From Caprimulgus europaeus (Eukaryota; Chordata; Aves; Caprimulgiformes; Caprimulgidae): a stretch of 64,000 nt of DNA. Every line of letters begins with the position of its first letter. Within the stretch, counting starts at the first letter, position 1. Both the position numbers and the translations under genes were made by a program. Shown in pieces: positions 1 to 11,582 of this stretch. The stretch lies in contig OU015540.1 in assembly GCA_907165065.1 (NCBI GenBank), positions 3,456,001-3,520,000 of the forward strand. Reading direction: 5' to 3'. Under the pieces are notes generated by a model. That model worked only from the letters and a program-made list of their open reading frames with translations. It was not told the origin of the DNA and did no database searches.

Positions 1-133
1 CTCCCGCTGGCACTGGCGGAGGGCCTGCCTCTCAGCCTCCAGCGCCTGCGCCAGGTGGGCGTTCTCCAAACACTTCTGTGAGTACTGCTCCGACAGCACC
101 TCCAGCTCCCGCTGCACCGACTGCAGCTCCTCC
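1..133 (-). CDS. MPRIP: MPRIP window exon 19 (partial; continues past the left edge)
   Basis: The acceptor TCCCAG|G completes a Leu codon. The frame then reads EELQSVQRELEVLSEQYSQK, CLENAHLAQALEAERQALRQ and CQRE up to the first base of the window, where it is cut. These residues match the mammalian C-terminal coiled coil. The adjoining region is the mammalian binding site for PPP1R12A, the myosin phosphatase targeting subunit. The remaining exons, including the conserved C-terminal tail, lie outside the window. Confidence 0.96.
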
Positions 134-852
134 CTGGGAAACACACACCGGGCAGTGTCCTCCCTGCACACACCCACCCGTGTCCACTCTTCCTCCAGCG
201 CCCCAGGACAACCCAACAGGGATCCAAGCACAAGGAGGAGGATGTACGTACTCCCTTTGGGAAAAACCTCAAGCCCAGAGTGAGCCAGCCCTTCCCTCCT
301 GGCACAGCAGTGCTTGGGCACTGAAGGGGATGGTGGGTCTTTCTCTAGGAGGTTAAATAGCAGAACTTCCTCAGGTTTCCAAAAACTAAACTGAGATCTA
401 TCAAGTTTGCTCTGGGCACTCGGGACCGGGTGGATTTGCACACCCACACACCGTACATAGCTGCATCAAGGTTCATAAAGCTGCTGGGCTGTTCTGCTCA
501 GCTCCCACGGGAGGACAGCCCTGCCATGAAATGCTGAGTGCTTTTTCCTTGTCTGGCTAGATTTGGTTGAGCAACCCTCCCACTGCATCTATGTGAAAAG
601 CATCTGCTACTTCTGGTGACCATAAAGCAGCTGAATTTGGGTAGTGTGAGGACACTGACCTAGAGCCTGAAAGATTAAGGGCAACCAGGAGCCTCTGATG
701 GGCACAGCCGGGTTGGGACCATGGGATGAGTTCCCTGCGATGACAGGTCTGCTCCTAACCCATTAACAAAATCAAAGGGGAGAAAGTGGCCTCCCACACA
801 CGTGATGTCCCTGAGACACAAGGTGACAGACAGAGGACAGTGATGGTCTTAC
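134..852 (-). other. Intron between window exons 18 and 19
   Basis: This is a 719 bp intron of unique sequence with nothing recognised in it. Confidence 0.7.
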
Positions 853-970
853 AGGTATTGCCTTCGGAGGGCCTCGATGTCGGCATTGACGCTGCTGATC
901 TGGGAGCGCTGGGACTTCTCCAGCTCTCGCTCCAGCTCCTCCCGGTGCGCGTTCTTCATGGCTTCGATGG
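853..970 (-). CDS. MPRIP: MPRIP window exon 18: coiled coil (IEAMKNAHREELERE)
   Basis: This exon has 118 nt: CC completing an Ala codon, 38 codons, then CT, ending in phase 2. It encodes IEAMKNAHREELERELEKSQ and then RSQISSVNADIEALRRQY. The acceptor is CACACAG|CC and the donor CT|GTAAGA. It is nearly identical to mammalian MPRIP, with minor changes such as EELERE for EEMERE. In mammals this is the end of the RhoA-binding stretch, just before the segment that binds the myosin phosphatase targeting subunit. Confidence 0.97.
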
Positions 971-1596
971 CTGTGTGGGACAGCACAGCGTTAGCACCCA
1001 GCACTGCTCAACCCAACAGTGGGTTTTTTTGAGTTTTTGTTTGTTTGTTAAAGGAACAAAATCCAAGTCACCCCAGTGAACCTCCCACTGCTTCACGGAT
1101 GCTTCAGTTTGTGCCCTCGGCTGAAGAGCAGCAAAGGGGCTTCTGGAAATCCCACTTTTTAAATCAAGCCCAAACCATTGTCCAATGCCCACGTTTCCTG
1201 GACTGTGGGACTCCTAATGCAGAGACCCTGGGCTCCAGAGCTTTAAAACTCTCTGAGGCACCCAATAAATTCAGTGTGGAATTGGTAATAAATTAACCAC
1301 AGGAATGACTAACGCCTTTCTGAGATGGAATGGAAAATGGATCAGAGACCATGTTACAGCCAAGGAGATGGGTACCAAGCCTGGAGAAGGACCAGGAGAT
1401 GGGCCTCCATCCAAAATATATGTCCCACCAGCCTCTCCCCATCTCCCTGCAATCAGGTTCAGCTCTCACTGCACTCCCACCATCTCTCATCTCACTCCAC
1501 GCTCTGCTCCTCCACCCCGGATCAAACACCATCCCCATGACCTCGTCACCACGGCGTTGCCCCACCGCGGGGGACACCACTGGCGTGTCCCTGCAC
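971..1596 (-). other. Intron between window exons 17 and 18
   Basis: This is a 626 bp intron. Nothing was recognised beyond short T-rich sequence near 1024-1050. Confidence 0.7.
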
Positions 1597-1744
1597 CTGA
1601 AATGGTGGCAGCCGTTTCTTCTGCCAGCAGGCGATCTTTCTCCTCCCGCAGCTTCTCCAGCTCCCGCTGGTGCTGCCGCTGCAGGTCCTCGATCTTCTTC
1701 TGATGTGTCTCCTCCATGGCTGCAAAGCCCCTTTCACATGTTGC
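1597..1744 (-). CDS. MPRIP: MPRIP window exon 17: canonical coiled coil (ATCERGFAAMEE)
   Basis: This exon has 148 nt: 49 codons plus one base, ending in phase 1. It begins ATCERGFAAMEETHQKKIED and ends KDRLLAEETAATIS. The acceptor is TTTGCAG|GCA and the donor TCAG|GTGCAG. The sequence is essentially identical to mammalian MPRIP and lies in the RhoA-binding coiled coil. Its phase-0 start allows it to follow either exon 15 (short form) or the giant exon 16 (long form). Confidence 0.97.
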
Positions 1745-4627
1745 CTGCAAAAGGGACGATGGGATGGGGTTGGCCTGGGAGCACGGGGCTGTTGTCACAG
1801 CAGTGGTGAGCCCACCAGGAGCCACACACCAGTGGGTGGATCAGCACCCAAGTTCCAGTATGAGGATCTTCTACCTCCCCAACCACAGAGCAGCTGGCTG
1901 AGGATGGACCTCGTGAGGTCAGAGCTTGTCCTGTCAGCTCGACCCCTGACAGCTCCGATTAAGGAATTCAAATACATGCTAAAAACAGCAAAAAAAGCCC
2001 ACTGTGCCCCTTCTGCTCTTCTGCAAGGCCTGATTTTATGTGGCCACCTCTGGGGTGGAAAACAAATGACTCGTGACAGCAACACAAACTTAATTCCCAA
2101 CCCACTATCACTTCAACTGCTGCATGGGCAATTATTTGCTAATTGAATTATTAGGAGTGAGCTTAGGCCAGGCCACAGGAGCAGCGCTCTGGGGATTCAG
2201 GAGTCACCAGTGCTGAGATCCTGAATTCCAGCCCACTCCTGCCCCAGGCACAGACCCTGCTCCTGCTTCTCCAGCAGGACAAATGCAAAAGCCTATTTCC
2301 AGTTCAGCCGCCAGCGTGGTTGCCCCAGCAAGCGCATCGGGATCTGGATAGACAGACAGACAGCTGCAGGACAGAGGCAGGATGGCAAAGCCACAGGCAG
2401 GTGGAGCCATGAGCTGGGAAGGGGAACGCACCAGGGATGTGGTGCAGGAGCTCCATCTGGGAGCAACCCTGATGCCAGTCACCTCATTGGGCTTTTCTCC
2501 CTCTCAGTGTTCCAGGCTGGCTTTATTTCCTGATTTCAGTGAATTTCTTCTCGATTCACACTCATGTTTTCCATGGGAAGTGAGAAGTGTCTCCTAGGGA
2601 CCACTGAGACTCCATGGGAAACGTAAGGAGGACAAATTCTCTCTCCCAGTGACAAAAGTGCTCACAACAGTCTAACAGCCACTGACCTACACCACCATCC
2701 ACTCTCCAGCATCACCTCATTGTCTAATGTTCTGTAGCCTGTGCCACTCATTCCCCATTTTCAGCTCTAGTGCTTCTATTCCTCCTCTTTAAATCTGAAT
2801 CCCGAGGCACTCTCCATTTCCTCAGCCTTTTTTTTTTGGATACTCCTAACTCAGTGCCAGAACCTGTCTGGGCTTGGCTGAGTTTGGAGAGGCACAAAGC
2901 AGCCTGGCAGGATTGCAGGATTCTTCATCACACCTCTAAAGCTGGAGGACAATGGTGACTGCTCCTCCACAGGTCTGGCTATGGATTCCATTCATTTATT
3001 TACTGTATTTTAAATGCATTGCTATAAATCCAGGACACTGGAACACAAATGGTACAAACTGGTACAAACCAGTATCTCGTGTCACTGATGTTCCATTCTC
3101 CAGCAGCTTCAGAAGAGAAGAACTGAGCACATTTTAACCTGCAAGCAGGATAGGTTGGCAATCACCTGGTTGACTTTCTAACCCAGGGAAGTTTCTATTT
3201 TGCTGTGTGTTCCTCTGCTTCCTACAGAGATGCAGAGAGAGGCCATTCTGATCTGCTCTCTCCTCCTGGACCACTCTGCCCAGAAGATGCTGTTGCCATC
3301 CCAGCAGGCAAACTGCACATTTGGCAAAGCAAAGCTGAAAACACGGGCAGGAGCTCAGGTTCAGTTCAGTGCTTGCTGTGATTTTTCAGCCTCTGTTTTG
3401 GTTCTGGCCTTTTTTCTTCCAAAGCAAGAACATCTCCCAATACAAGCCACCTTGTCTGGTGCCTGGCTGGCAGGACCAGGCATTACCCATGTGTCCTGCT
3501 GACCTGAGCAAGGGCTTCAAGAAGGGTTTTTCCTTCCTAAGGGTTAAGATGGAGGAGATGATAGCATTCAGTGAACACCACTGCTTCCATTCCATCTCCC
3601 CAGCAGCTCTCCCTCACCTGGACACCCAATTTACCCTGGTGGGATGCAGCAGAACTACTGCTCTCCCCAGGCTAAAACCAGCTTTTGGCTAGAGTTAAGC
3701 CATGCTTTACCCCCAGTCCAATCATACACTGAAGATCTTGGGGCTGGGAGCTCTCCCACATTTTTGCTGACTCTGAAGAACGACTGCTCCATGAAAGCCT
3801 CACCAGCACAGCACCCTGCATCACTGCCCTTCCAACCTGGAAACCTCTCTGGGCGTTGCCAGGAGTCTTCTACTGCCCTAAACCCACTTCCTAACTGGAA
3901 ATGCTCTCACAAAAACACCAAACCCAGGTTCTTTTAGACCCTGCACCATCTCAGCCTGGTTCTACAGCCAGTTGTGACTGGTGGTGGGATCTGAATGCAG
4001 GCACCTCATTGTCACAGGGTTTTTCCACACCTGGCCTGGGTTTCCTGTAACTGTGCACTGTTTGTTGTGTAAAGGATCTGTGACACCAGGGTGGTTCTCC
4101 TCGCAGCATCGTGCAGAGGAGCTTTCCTTTGCTAAAGAACTTGGCATTTGTTTGCAGCTGCTTTCCCCAGGAACATACATTTTGAGAGCATAAAGTTTCC
4201 ATTTCATCTTACATTTTTGTGGGCAGCAGAGACAGACTGGAGATTTGATCAGACTGGGAAGGACAGAGTTGAGGAATGTTTGTAAAGGGAAGTCACGAAC
4301 AGAACGAACACCTCAGGTAGGAGGAGAAACACGACGGTCTTCATACTGAAGTTATCAAGCTACTTCAAAACCCTCCCTCCCTCTGCATGCAGAGACCACC
4401 TCCAAAAGCAACCCTTCCCCCTGAGACCAAGCCCTCAGCAATGCATTTAGAACACCCCAGCATGGAGAAAAGGGCAATGCCATGCTTTACAGAGACCTAA
4501 CACTCTAGGGCTTGCTTCGGTGTCTTAGCTCTCTTGGAGGACACCCCTTGGCTCACCAAGCAAACCCTGGGACCAAACACCCCCCCCCCGTACACTCAGC
4601 AGCAGAAAGCATTAAACATATCAAGAC
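1745..4627 (-). other. Intron downstream of the giant exon
   Basis: This is a 2.9 kb intron. If retained, the giant exon reads 24 further codons to a TGA at 4553-4555. A run of 10 C lies at 4580-4589. Minus-strand AATAAA hexamers occur at 2995-3000 and 2522-2527, so an alternative terminal exon is conceivable but unproven. No other exon or transposon was recognised. Confidence 0.65.
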
Positions 4628-7600
4628 CTTTAAGTTTTCAAAGTCTTTCTGGTATTTTTCCCTCAAGGTGGAAGCGTTCCCCTCCAGGTGCTTGTTCTCC
4701 AACTCATCCCTCATGACGTTCATCTGGGCCTCCAGCTCCTGGATGCGTTCTCTCAGGCCGTGCATGGAGTCCAAGTCACTGCTGGGGCCCTGCCCGGTGC
4801 CGGGGCCCTGCCCGGTGCCACCCGCCTCACTGGCCACCCAGGCGTCCCCATCACCCGGGTCCACCGCGGAGGACACCTCCGGGTGCTGCTTCTGATACTC
4901 ATCGAGGGTCTCCTGCAGGCGTTGCAGGTTCTGGCTGTAGTGCTCCTGCAATGCCTGCAGTTCCTCACCATGGATGACCTGCAGCTCCTTAATCTTGGCC
5001 TGGAACTTGTCCTCCAGTATTTGCATCTGCTCCAGGTGATACCGCTCCATGTTCTGCTTGTCACGGGCAATGGCATCCAGCTGGCTGAGGCCCTCTGTCC
5101 GCTCAGCCTTCAGAGCATCCTCTGTCCTGTTGAGTTGCTCTATCACGTTTCGAATCTCCTCCTCATACCGTCCCTGCAATTCACTCAAGCTCTTGCTGTG
5201 TTTCTGCTCTTCCTCCTCCAAGAGCCTTCGCTGACTGTCAAGCTGGGACACCTTTGCTTTGAGATCAGCGTTCTCCCGTTCAAGCATGGCAATGACCTCG
5301 CTGTACTCACCCTGCTGCTTTCTAAGCAAGTCTTCATACTCATCCCGAAGGAGAGAGACCGTCTTCACACGCTCCTGGCAGAGCGCGTCCATGCCCTGCA
5401 GGGACTCCCTGTAGGACTTCAGCTCTCTCTCGTACTCCAGGCGGACTTTGCAAGCAGCGTAACACACCTGAGCCTGGACAATCGCATCCTGGACTAACAA
5501 AGAGGAATACCGTTCAAGGTCTCCCATGCATGAATGGTAAGAAAGACTCTGAGATATCTTCAGGAGCTTCTGACAGTCTCTCATTGCCTCCTCAGGAGGC
5601 AGAGAGAGTAAGGCAACAGATATTTCCTTCAGAACATTTGATTTGTCCTTTAGTTGTTGGGCAAGATCTTCCTGAATGGAAACAAGAGCTTCACTACTAT
5701 GGTCGGGCAGGCTGCCAATCTCCTCCACCTTGCCTAATTCCTGACACGGCCCCATTTGGAGATGGCTCCCATCCCAGGAGATTCTTTCTGAAGCATCTTT
5801 CTGAATTTCAAGTGCTTCAGAAATCTGGTGCATCACTCTGTCAAAATCAGGAGTCCTGTATGCTTTGATGATCTCCTCTAACATGCACTTATGCTGCTGG
5901 AGAGCTGTTTTGGTGTTATGGAGGTCTTCTTCGATTGTTTTTAATCTCTGATGAAAAGATTCTCTCATCTTCTGTGCAACAAACCCGAGTTCTGCCTTGA
6001 TCAACGTAGCATCTGCTACAGCACCGAGAAAACATGGAGAAAAGCCCAAACCTGTTGTTTCTGTTTTGCCCTCGGCTTCTCCTTCTCTGGTGCTCAAGTG
6101 CACTCTCAGCTCCTCCACCTGGCTCCAGAACTCCCCTTCCAGCAGCAGCTTCTTAGATAGGATGCTGGCCAAGTCGACTGCTGTATGAGAAACATTTGCT
6201 GGCTCCAACAAAACCACCTCAGCCGTTCCTTGGATCTCTCTCAGAAGCTGAGATATCTCAGAGCTTGCATTTTTCAAAGACTCTGCTATGTGGTTGATGA
6301 GAGAGGCCTCAAATGCCACTCTCTCAGAGAGCCACCTCAGCTGGCCAGCAAACATTTCCACTTGTTGCTCCTTGGAGACGTGCTCCTCTTCTCCCAAAAA
6401 ACCTCCTTCTGGAGCGGGGCTTGCTGGGACAAGGCTTTCACTCTGCTGATAGTCTGATGGGGCTGGCGCCCCTCTCAAGGCTTGGATTGCATTTGATAAG
6501 GTCGTTTCCATGCTGGAGAGAGTAACAAGGAACAAATCCCCCTCTTTGTCCTTGTCTGATTTGGGCAAAGATCTCAGTTGCTCCCTGCACTTCTCTAAGC
6601 AAGTCAGCGCTTGATCATTTTTCATTTGGAAACCTCCCAACTCGCTAACGCGACTTTCTATGAGCTTGAACTTCTCCTGCCTCTCATTCTCCAGCTGTGA
6701 GATCAAAGCACTGACTTGGGATAAACTGGTTTGAAGTTGGTCCCGCAGCTGAGCCTCTGTGCTGGCCCACTGATGGTGGAGGGCGATGAGCGTCTCCTGA
6801 TTATGGCCATGTTGGCTTTCAAGCTTCATCGTTACATCCTTGAGTTTTTCCTCTGTAATATAAAGTTTGGTTTCCAGGGAATGGATGATTGAGAGATAGG
6901 TCTCAGAGTCACTGGTCCCTGATGATGGGTACCCAAGAGCTGGCTCTGATGACATGCTTTCTTCAGACAGCGATCTGTCTTGGCTCGTGTCTGAAGAGGT
7001 ACTGCTTGTCCAGTTTTTCTCCGACCCGTCTGGGTGGATGTACTTTTGGCACTGGATGCTGGAGAAACGGATTCTTTGCCTCTTGGCCCCCATGATTCCT
7101 ACATCAGGCTTTGCTAAGGCTTTCTGAACTAACTCTGGGTCCTGGAGCTCTACAGCTTTGGATGGGGAACCGAATTCCTCTGCTTGCCTCTGGCTGGTCT
7201 CAAGAACCTCATCCTCCTCCTCCTCCTTCAGTGCATAAGTCAGAGCAGGGAGGACATCCTGAGTGTGCAGAGGCTGCCCCAGTTGGGATGGATGACTTTC
7301 GTCAGCCTCGAGACTGGGGCCAAGGTCTTCCACCTCCTCAGCACACAGACCTGTGCCTACACTCGCTAATTTCTTTAAAGCCTCCTCCCTGGCCTTTAGC
7401 TTGACTTTAGTCTCCTCTAAACTGCTATCTAAAGCGACCATTTTAACCAGAGCCTCGCTGAGATCTTGATCTTTCTTCTCCACAATTCTCAAGTGCATTT
7501 CCTTAACATGTCTCAGCTCTTCTTCTTTTTCTTTCAGCACCTTCTGCACCCCCTGAAACTGAGCCGACACCTCCTCGAACGATTGCTCCAGATTGTGGTA

Positions 7601-8506
7601 GTTGGTCTCTTCCATTTTCAACTTGGCTTGCAGCTTGGCAACTTCGTTATCCGACTCGGCAACCTGATTCATGAGCTCGTGGAACCGACATTTGATCTGA
7701 TCTCTCTCTCTTTCGAGCTCCTTGATGTGCTCAGCAAGTTTCTGGATGCTGGCCTCCTTCATCACCAGCTGCTCTTCCAGCTGGTGGACGAGCTCACTGC
7801 CTTCAAACTTTGCACTCAGCTTCTCCTTCTGCAGAATCTCCATTTGCTGCTCGTTATTTTGCAGCTGGTTCTCATACTCGTTGGCCTTCTCCTCCACCTC
7901 TTTCAGGCTCCGTATCAAAACCTGCTTTTCCCTCTCGCAGCTCTCCAGCAAAGCCTCGTAATTCTTCTGCAGCTTCTCCTCCATGAGGATCCGCGTTTGC
8001 TCGCTGACGTTCAGCTGCCTGCTCAGGTCTGAGATCCTGTCCTGGAGCCGCTGCACCTCCTTCTGGTGGTCCCTCTGCAGAGCCTGCTGCATCTCCAGGT
8101 CCCGCAGCTCCTGGGTCTTCTCCAGGAGCAGAGCCTCCGCGCTCTTCAGCTTCTGCTCGCTGGCCTTCAGCTGGGAGCTGAGCGCAGCCTCGCCCTGCTG
8201 CCACTCCTCCAGTTGCTCTTTGGCTTTCTCTTTTTCACTCCTCAGGTCGCTTTTGAGCTTGGCCAGGGTCTGCTCCTTGATGGAGAGCTCAGCCGCCGCA
8301 TTGCTGAGCCTCGCCTGCAAGCTCTGGATCTCGGCTTCGTGGTGCCTGATCACGTCCTTGGCCTCGGCGTAACTGCGCTTCAACGACTGAATCTGCTGAT
8401 TGATCAGCTCTTGACGCTGGCATTGGGCTTCCAGCTCGCTTTGGAGGTCTTGGTTGACTTTGTGAAGCCTCTGCCAGGCACCTGATGGCGAGGCGGCCAC
8501 CTCGGT
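4628..8506 (-). CDS. MPRIP: MPRIP window exon 16: giant cassette exon, 1293 codons of coiled coil
   Basis: This single uninterrupted exon has 3879 nt, phase 0 at both ends. The acceptor TTTTAAG|ACC starts TEVAASPSGAWQRLHKVNQD, and the exon ends EKYQKDFENLK at donor AAG|GTCTTG, a weak match to consensus. Residues about 10-380 are long heptad coiled coil. Residues about 384-534 are an acidic, Ser-rich disordered island with a basic KRQRIRFSS motif. The remainder is mostly helical, with a Gly/Pro linker (a tandem GTGQGP) near residue 1235. It corresponds to the long MPRIP isoform of vertebrates, as I recall it. Inclusion more than doubles the protein. It has no catalytic domain; a spacer or additional scaffold role is inference. 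The absence of stops over 3.9 kb supports real coding. Confidence 0.95.
4784..4819 (-). repeat. Perfect 18 bp tandem duplication within the giant exon
   Basis: The block GGGGCCCTGCCCGGTGCC occurs twice back to back (4784-4801 and 4802-4819). It encodes GTGQGP twice in the linker before the last helical part of exon 16. Because the unit is six codons, copy-number change would not break the frame. Confidence 0.95.
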
Positions 8507-8660
8507 CTTAAAAAAATCGATTAAATACTAGATTAGTAACACTCTTGGCTCTCCCTTCTGAGTGTCACACCTCTGGCCTGGCAGGCCACGGAAAAAGCTC
8601 CTCACAGCGATTTGGCTGCTACCCACATGCTCCAATTGGGATGATTTGTTCTTGGCACAA

Positions 8661-8718
8661 TTTTTTTTGGTCTGTTTTAACCAACTTTTTTTTATTTCTT
8701 TTTTTTTTTTTCTTTTTT
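8661..8718. repeat. T-rich tract (A-rich on the MPRIP strand)
   Basis: Several T runs, including one of 12-14 bases around 8699-8711, lie 155-212 nt upstream (in gene orientation) of the giant-exon acceptor. Confidence 0.85.
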
Positions 8719-9220
8719 AAATGAGCAACAACTGCTTTCCAGTAACAGAAAACATGGACTACAACATCAAAACAGCTGTACAGTTAACAGGCTAAAAGGA
8801 AAAAAAAACCAAACAAACCTAAACCAAAATCAAAAAGAACCAAAAAACAATGGAAAAGAAACACCAGCAGTAAAACAGAGATGGACAGACGAGAGAAAAA
8901 CGGGAAGGGTGAGCAGGAGGAGGGGATGGGAACAAGTTGAGAAGAAAGGAACTGCTTTTTGAGCTTTTTTTGTTTGTTTTGTTGTAAAACAAAAAGTGCA
9001 CAGTTCAGGTAACACAGTTGTACCAACCAAAAGCAACAACAGAAAGTGAGGTGACAGCAAATGACATCACATCCCACCCAAAACACAGGGAGACAGGAGA
9101 GCTGGCGTGGCGATGTCATTTCTGTGATTGCCAAACAGGACTTAGTGGCTGCTCATTGCATTAAGGAGATGTTGTTATGCTAAAGCTTAAAACTAGGGAG
9201 GATCTAATTTCTCTACCTGC

Positions 9221-9290
9221 AAAAAGAAACCAAAACCAACCAAAAACCAAAACAAAAACCAAAACAACAACAAAGGACAAAATAAACAAC
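9221..9290. repeat. CAAAAC-type simple repeat
   Basis: This A/C-only-like tract, built of AAACCAAAACCAACCAAAAA-type units, lies in the intron before the giant exon. On the transcribed strand it is GTTTTG-rich. Confidence 0.85.
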
Positions 9291-11582
9291 CCGACAAATG
9301 AAGGGAGGGAAAAGGTGTGATGAGAATGTAAAATAAAAGAAACCAACCTTTGTGAGATTCAAACCAAAGCAATGGAGCATGCAAAGAGAAAACTCACAGA
9401 GAAAGTCATGCAAAAGGCGACAGAAATTATGTATCTTTAAAGAAAAAAATAAAAATACACAGACAGGAAGAGGCGAGAGAAGCACAGCGTTAAGCCTAGG
9501 AATTTGGCCTGCCTTGCTGTACTCTGCTTGCCGGTAAGGAAAGCCCACAGATGTGACACTCAGTTATGTTAAGTTAAATTTCATGCTTTACACCAAAAAA
9601 CATGCAAGAACATCCGCCCGGGACAGGTTAGTACGTGACCCCCTCCCACCCGCCGGGACCGGAGCTGGGGGATGTCTCCGGGCTGTTTGCCAGGAGCAGG
9701 AGGCCCCACTGTTTCTCCCAGTAGGGTTCCAAGTTGGGGTGCCCCATCCCGAGGAAGCTCAGAGCAAGAGAGGTGTTACACGAGGCCAGAGAGGCTTTGG
9801 TGCATGGCACATGCATCGGGGTGGGGATCAGCGGCTGCCTCACGACACGTGCAGCAGCTTTTATACCAGGGCAGAGCTCGGGGGTCCACATGGGGCTGCT
9901 CATGCTGTCAAGGAGGAGCTGGTGCCCCAACTTGGGCAGCTCAAGAGGGATGGGCTGGCAGCATTCAGGCTCCTCCACTGTTCCTCCCCATAGACAACGT
10001 AGGAACCTCTCCAAAATTAGGCATGATGGAGGTGGGGGGCACATGAAATTCAGAGAGTCCATCCAAAAAAATGCTGTGATGTTTGCCCGCAGTCTGGGGC
10101 TGCAGAACCTCCTGCCAGTGATTCCACTCCCTCCACCTCAGCAGGGTTTGGTGGGGTTACTCCCTTCTGCAACAGGACTTTAATCCCTCTGCTCCCAGGG
10201 AAATCCCTGGAAGAATTAGGCTGGAGCAAGCAAAAGCCTCCAACCCTTCCAAAAAACCCTCTCCAGCTGGTAGGTCAAGGCTTGGGTCACTTCTGGCTGC
10301 AGCAATGATTTGCTCAGCCCTTTCGCAGACTTCTCTTCTTGCCCCCGCTCCTCGCACGGAGGCATTAGGGCCAACTTCAACACAGACAATCTGATGGTGG
10401 ATTCAGCATCCAGCTTTTAGCCCCATTCCCTGATTTTCTGGGCTCCTGGTCTGGAAGGGAGGTCAGATGACTCTCCCCAGGGAAGTGGGAGTTCGTTACT
10501 CTTCCAACACTGCCAGGTGAAGATGGAATTCCACTGAGCAAGCGCTGTCAGCTCAGGAACTCCAGTAATAAATTCATTAATAAATCCTCCAAGGAGATCA
10601 TCAGCAAGGAAGGCAAGATGCCCCCCTACCTAGGCTGGCTCCACTGCCAGGAGAAATTCTTCAGGGGAATTTCTCCCATGAGAAATAAAGACGTAAGGTT
10701 CAGCGTTGACACCAGGTTTGCTGTCACGGAGTGCAGCCACGCACAGCCACTTTGATCCAGAGCCAGTCTGGCCAAGTAGACGTGAGCAGGTTAAAATGCT
10801 GCCCCTGCACAGAACAGGGGCCACGTGAGCAGCCAGAAGCTGCCCTGCAGGCATCACAGCTCCTTTGGAGCATAGGCACTCCCAGAAGAAGGGCTGGAAA
10901 AATTCCACTGTGTTTGGAGGAGGGGAGGAAAGGTTTTCCAAGAGATTCTCCTGACTTTTTTACCAGAACCTCCAAAACACACTTCTAGGCTTTGCTGAGG
11001 AAAGGCATCTGGTAACAGAAGAAAGCCTCAAAGCACTCCAAGATAACAGGTCATCCCAGTGCAAATCCCACTCTGGCTGTGGGGAGCAGGACCGGGAGAT
11101 ACACCTGCGTGGGTTGTGTTTGCCCATGGAACTGCCACACGAACTCCCCAGCCAGGAGCTACTGCTGGGCTACAAGATGCTTAGAAAGCCCTATGTGCAC
11201 CCCACAGCCTGAGGGGAACATCAGGGGCACAGAAAGAGGGAAGCAGCTGTTGCATAGGCAAACACAGTACAGGATGGATCAGAGGTGGACTTTGCTGAGG
11301 TCCCACCTGTCTACCATGGCTGTGTTTTGTTTTCCCTTGGGGACCCCGCTAGGTAACGTTATCTTTGCATCCCAGATCAGAGGTTTTGTTAAGCTGATGA
11401 TTCTGGTAAAGCTACAGAATTAGCAATATTTGCAAGAAGGTCAATTCTCTTGCAGCCCACTCAGAGGTGCACATCTCTGAGTCAGCCAGGATGTCCCCCA
11501 CGAACACCCTGGACTGAAGCTCACCAGGGTCCCCCTCGAGCACAGAGGAAGATGGATTTCTCTCTCCTCCTCGCTCTCCTAC

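Larger units (their letters stand above)
8507..11582 (-). other. Intron upstream of the giant exon
   Basis: This is a 3.1 kb intron. On the minus strand it carries a GTTTTG-type tract (plus-strand 9221-9290) and then, about 150-210 nt before the giant-exon acceptor, a long A-rich tract (plus-strand T run 8661-8718). The plus strand of 8784-9300 is strongly A/C-rich. No coding exon was seen. These biased tracts are possible splicing-control sequence. Confidence 0.7.

Noticed and set aside
4688..5497. A 269-codon plus-strand open frame rich in Leu and His
   Set aside because: It is the antisense shadow of coiled-coil coding sequence: CAG/CTG and GAG/CTC codons read backwards as Leu.
7466..8032. 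Leu/Phe-rich plus-strand open frame resembling a membrane protein
   Set aside because: It is the reverse complement of the giant coiled-coil exon; the hydrophobicity is an artefact of Glu/Lys/Gln codons read on the other strand.
8784..9134. Minus-strand frame with hydrophobic Phe/Leu-rich peptide
   Set aside because: It is produced by A/C-rich simple sequence in the intron; no splice sites or start context support it.
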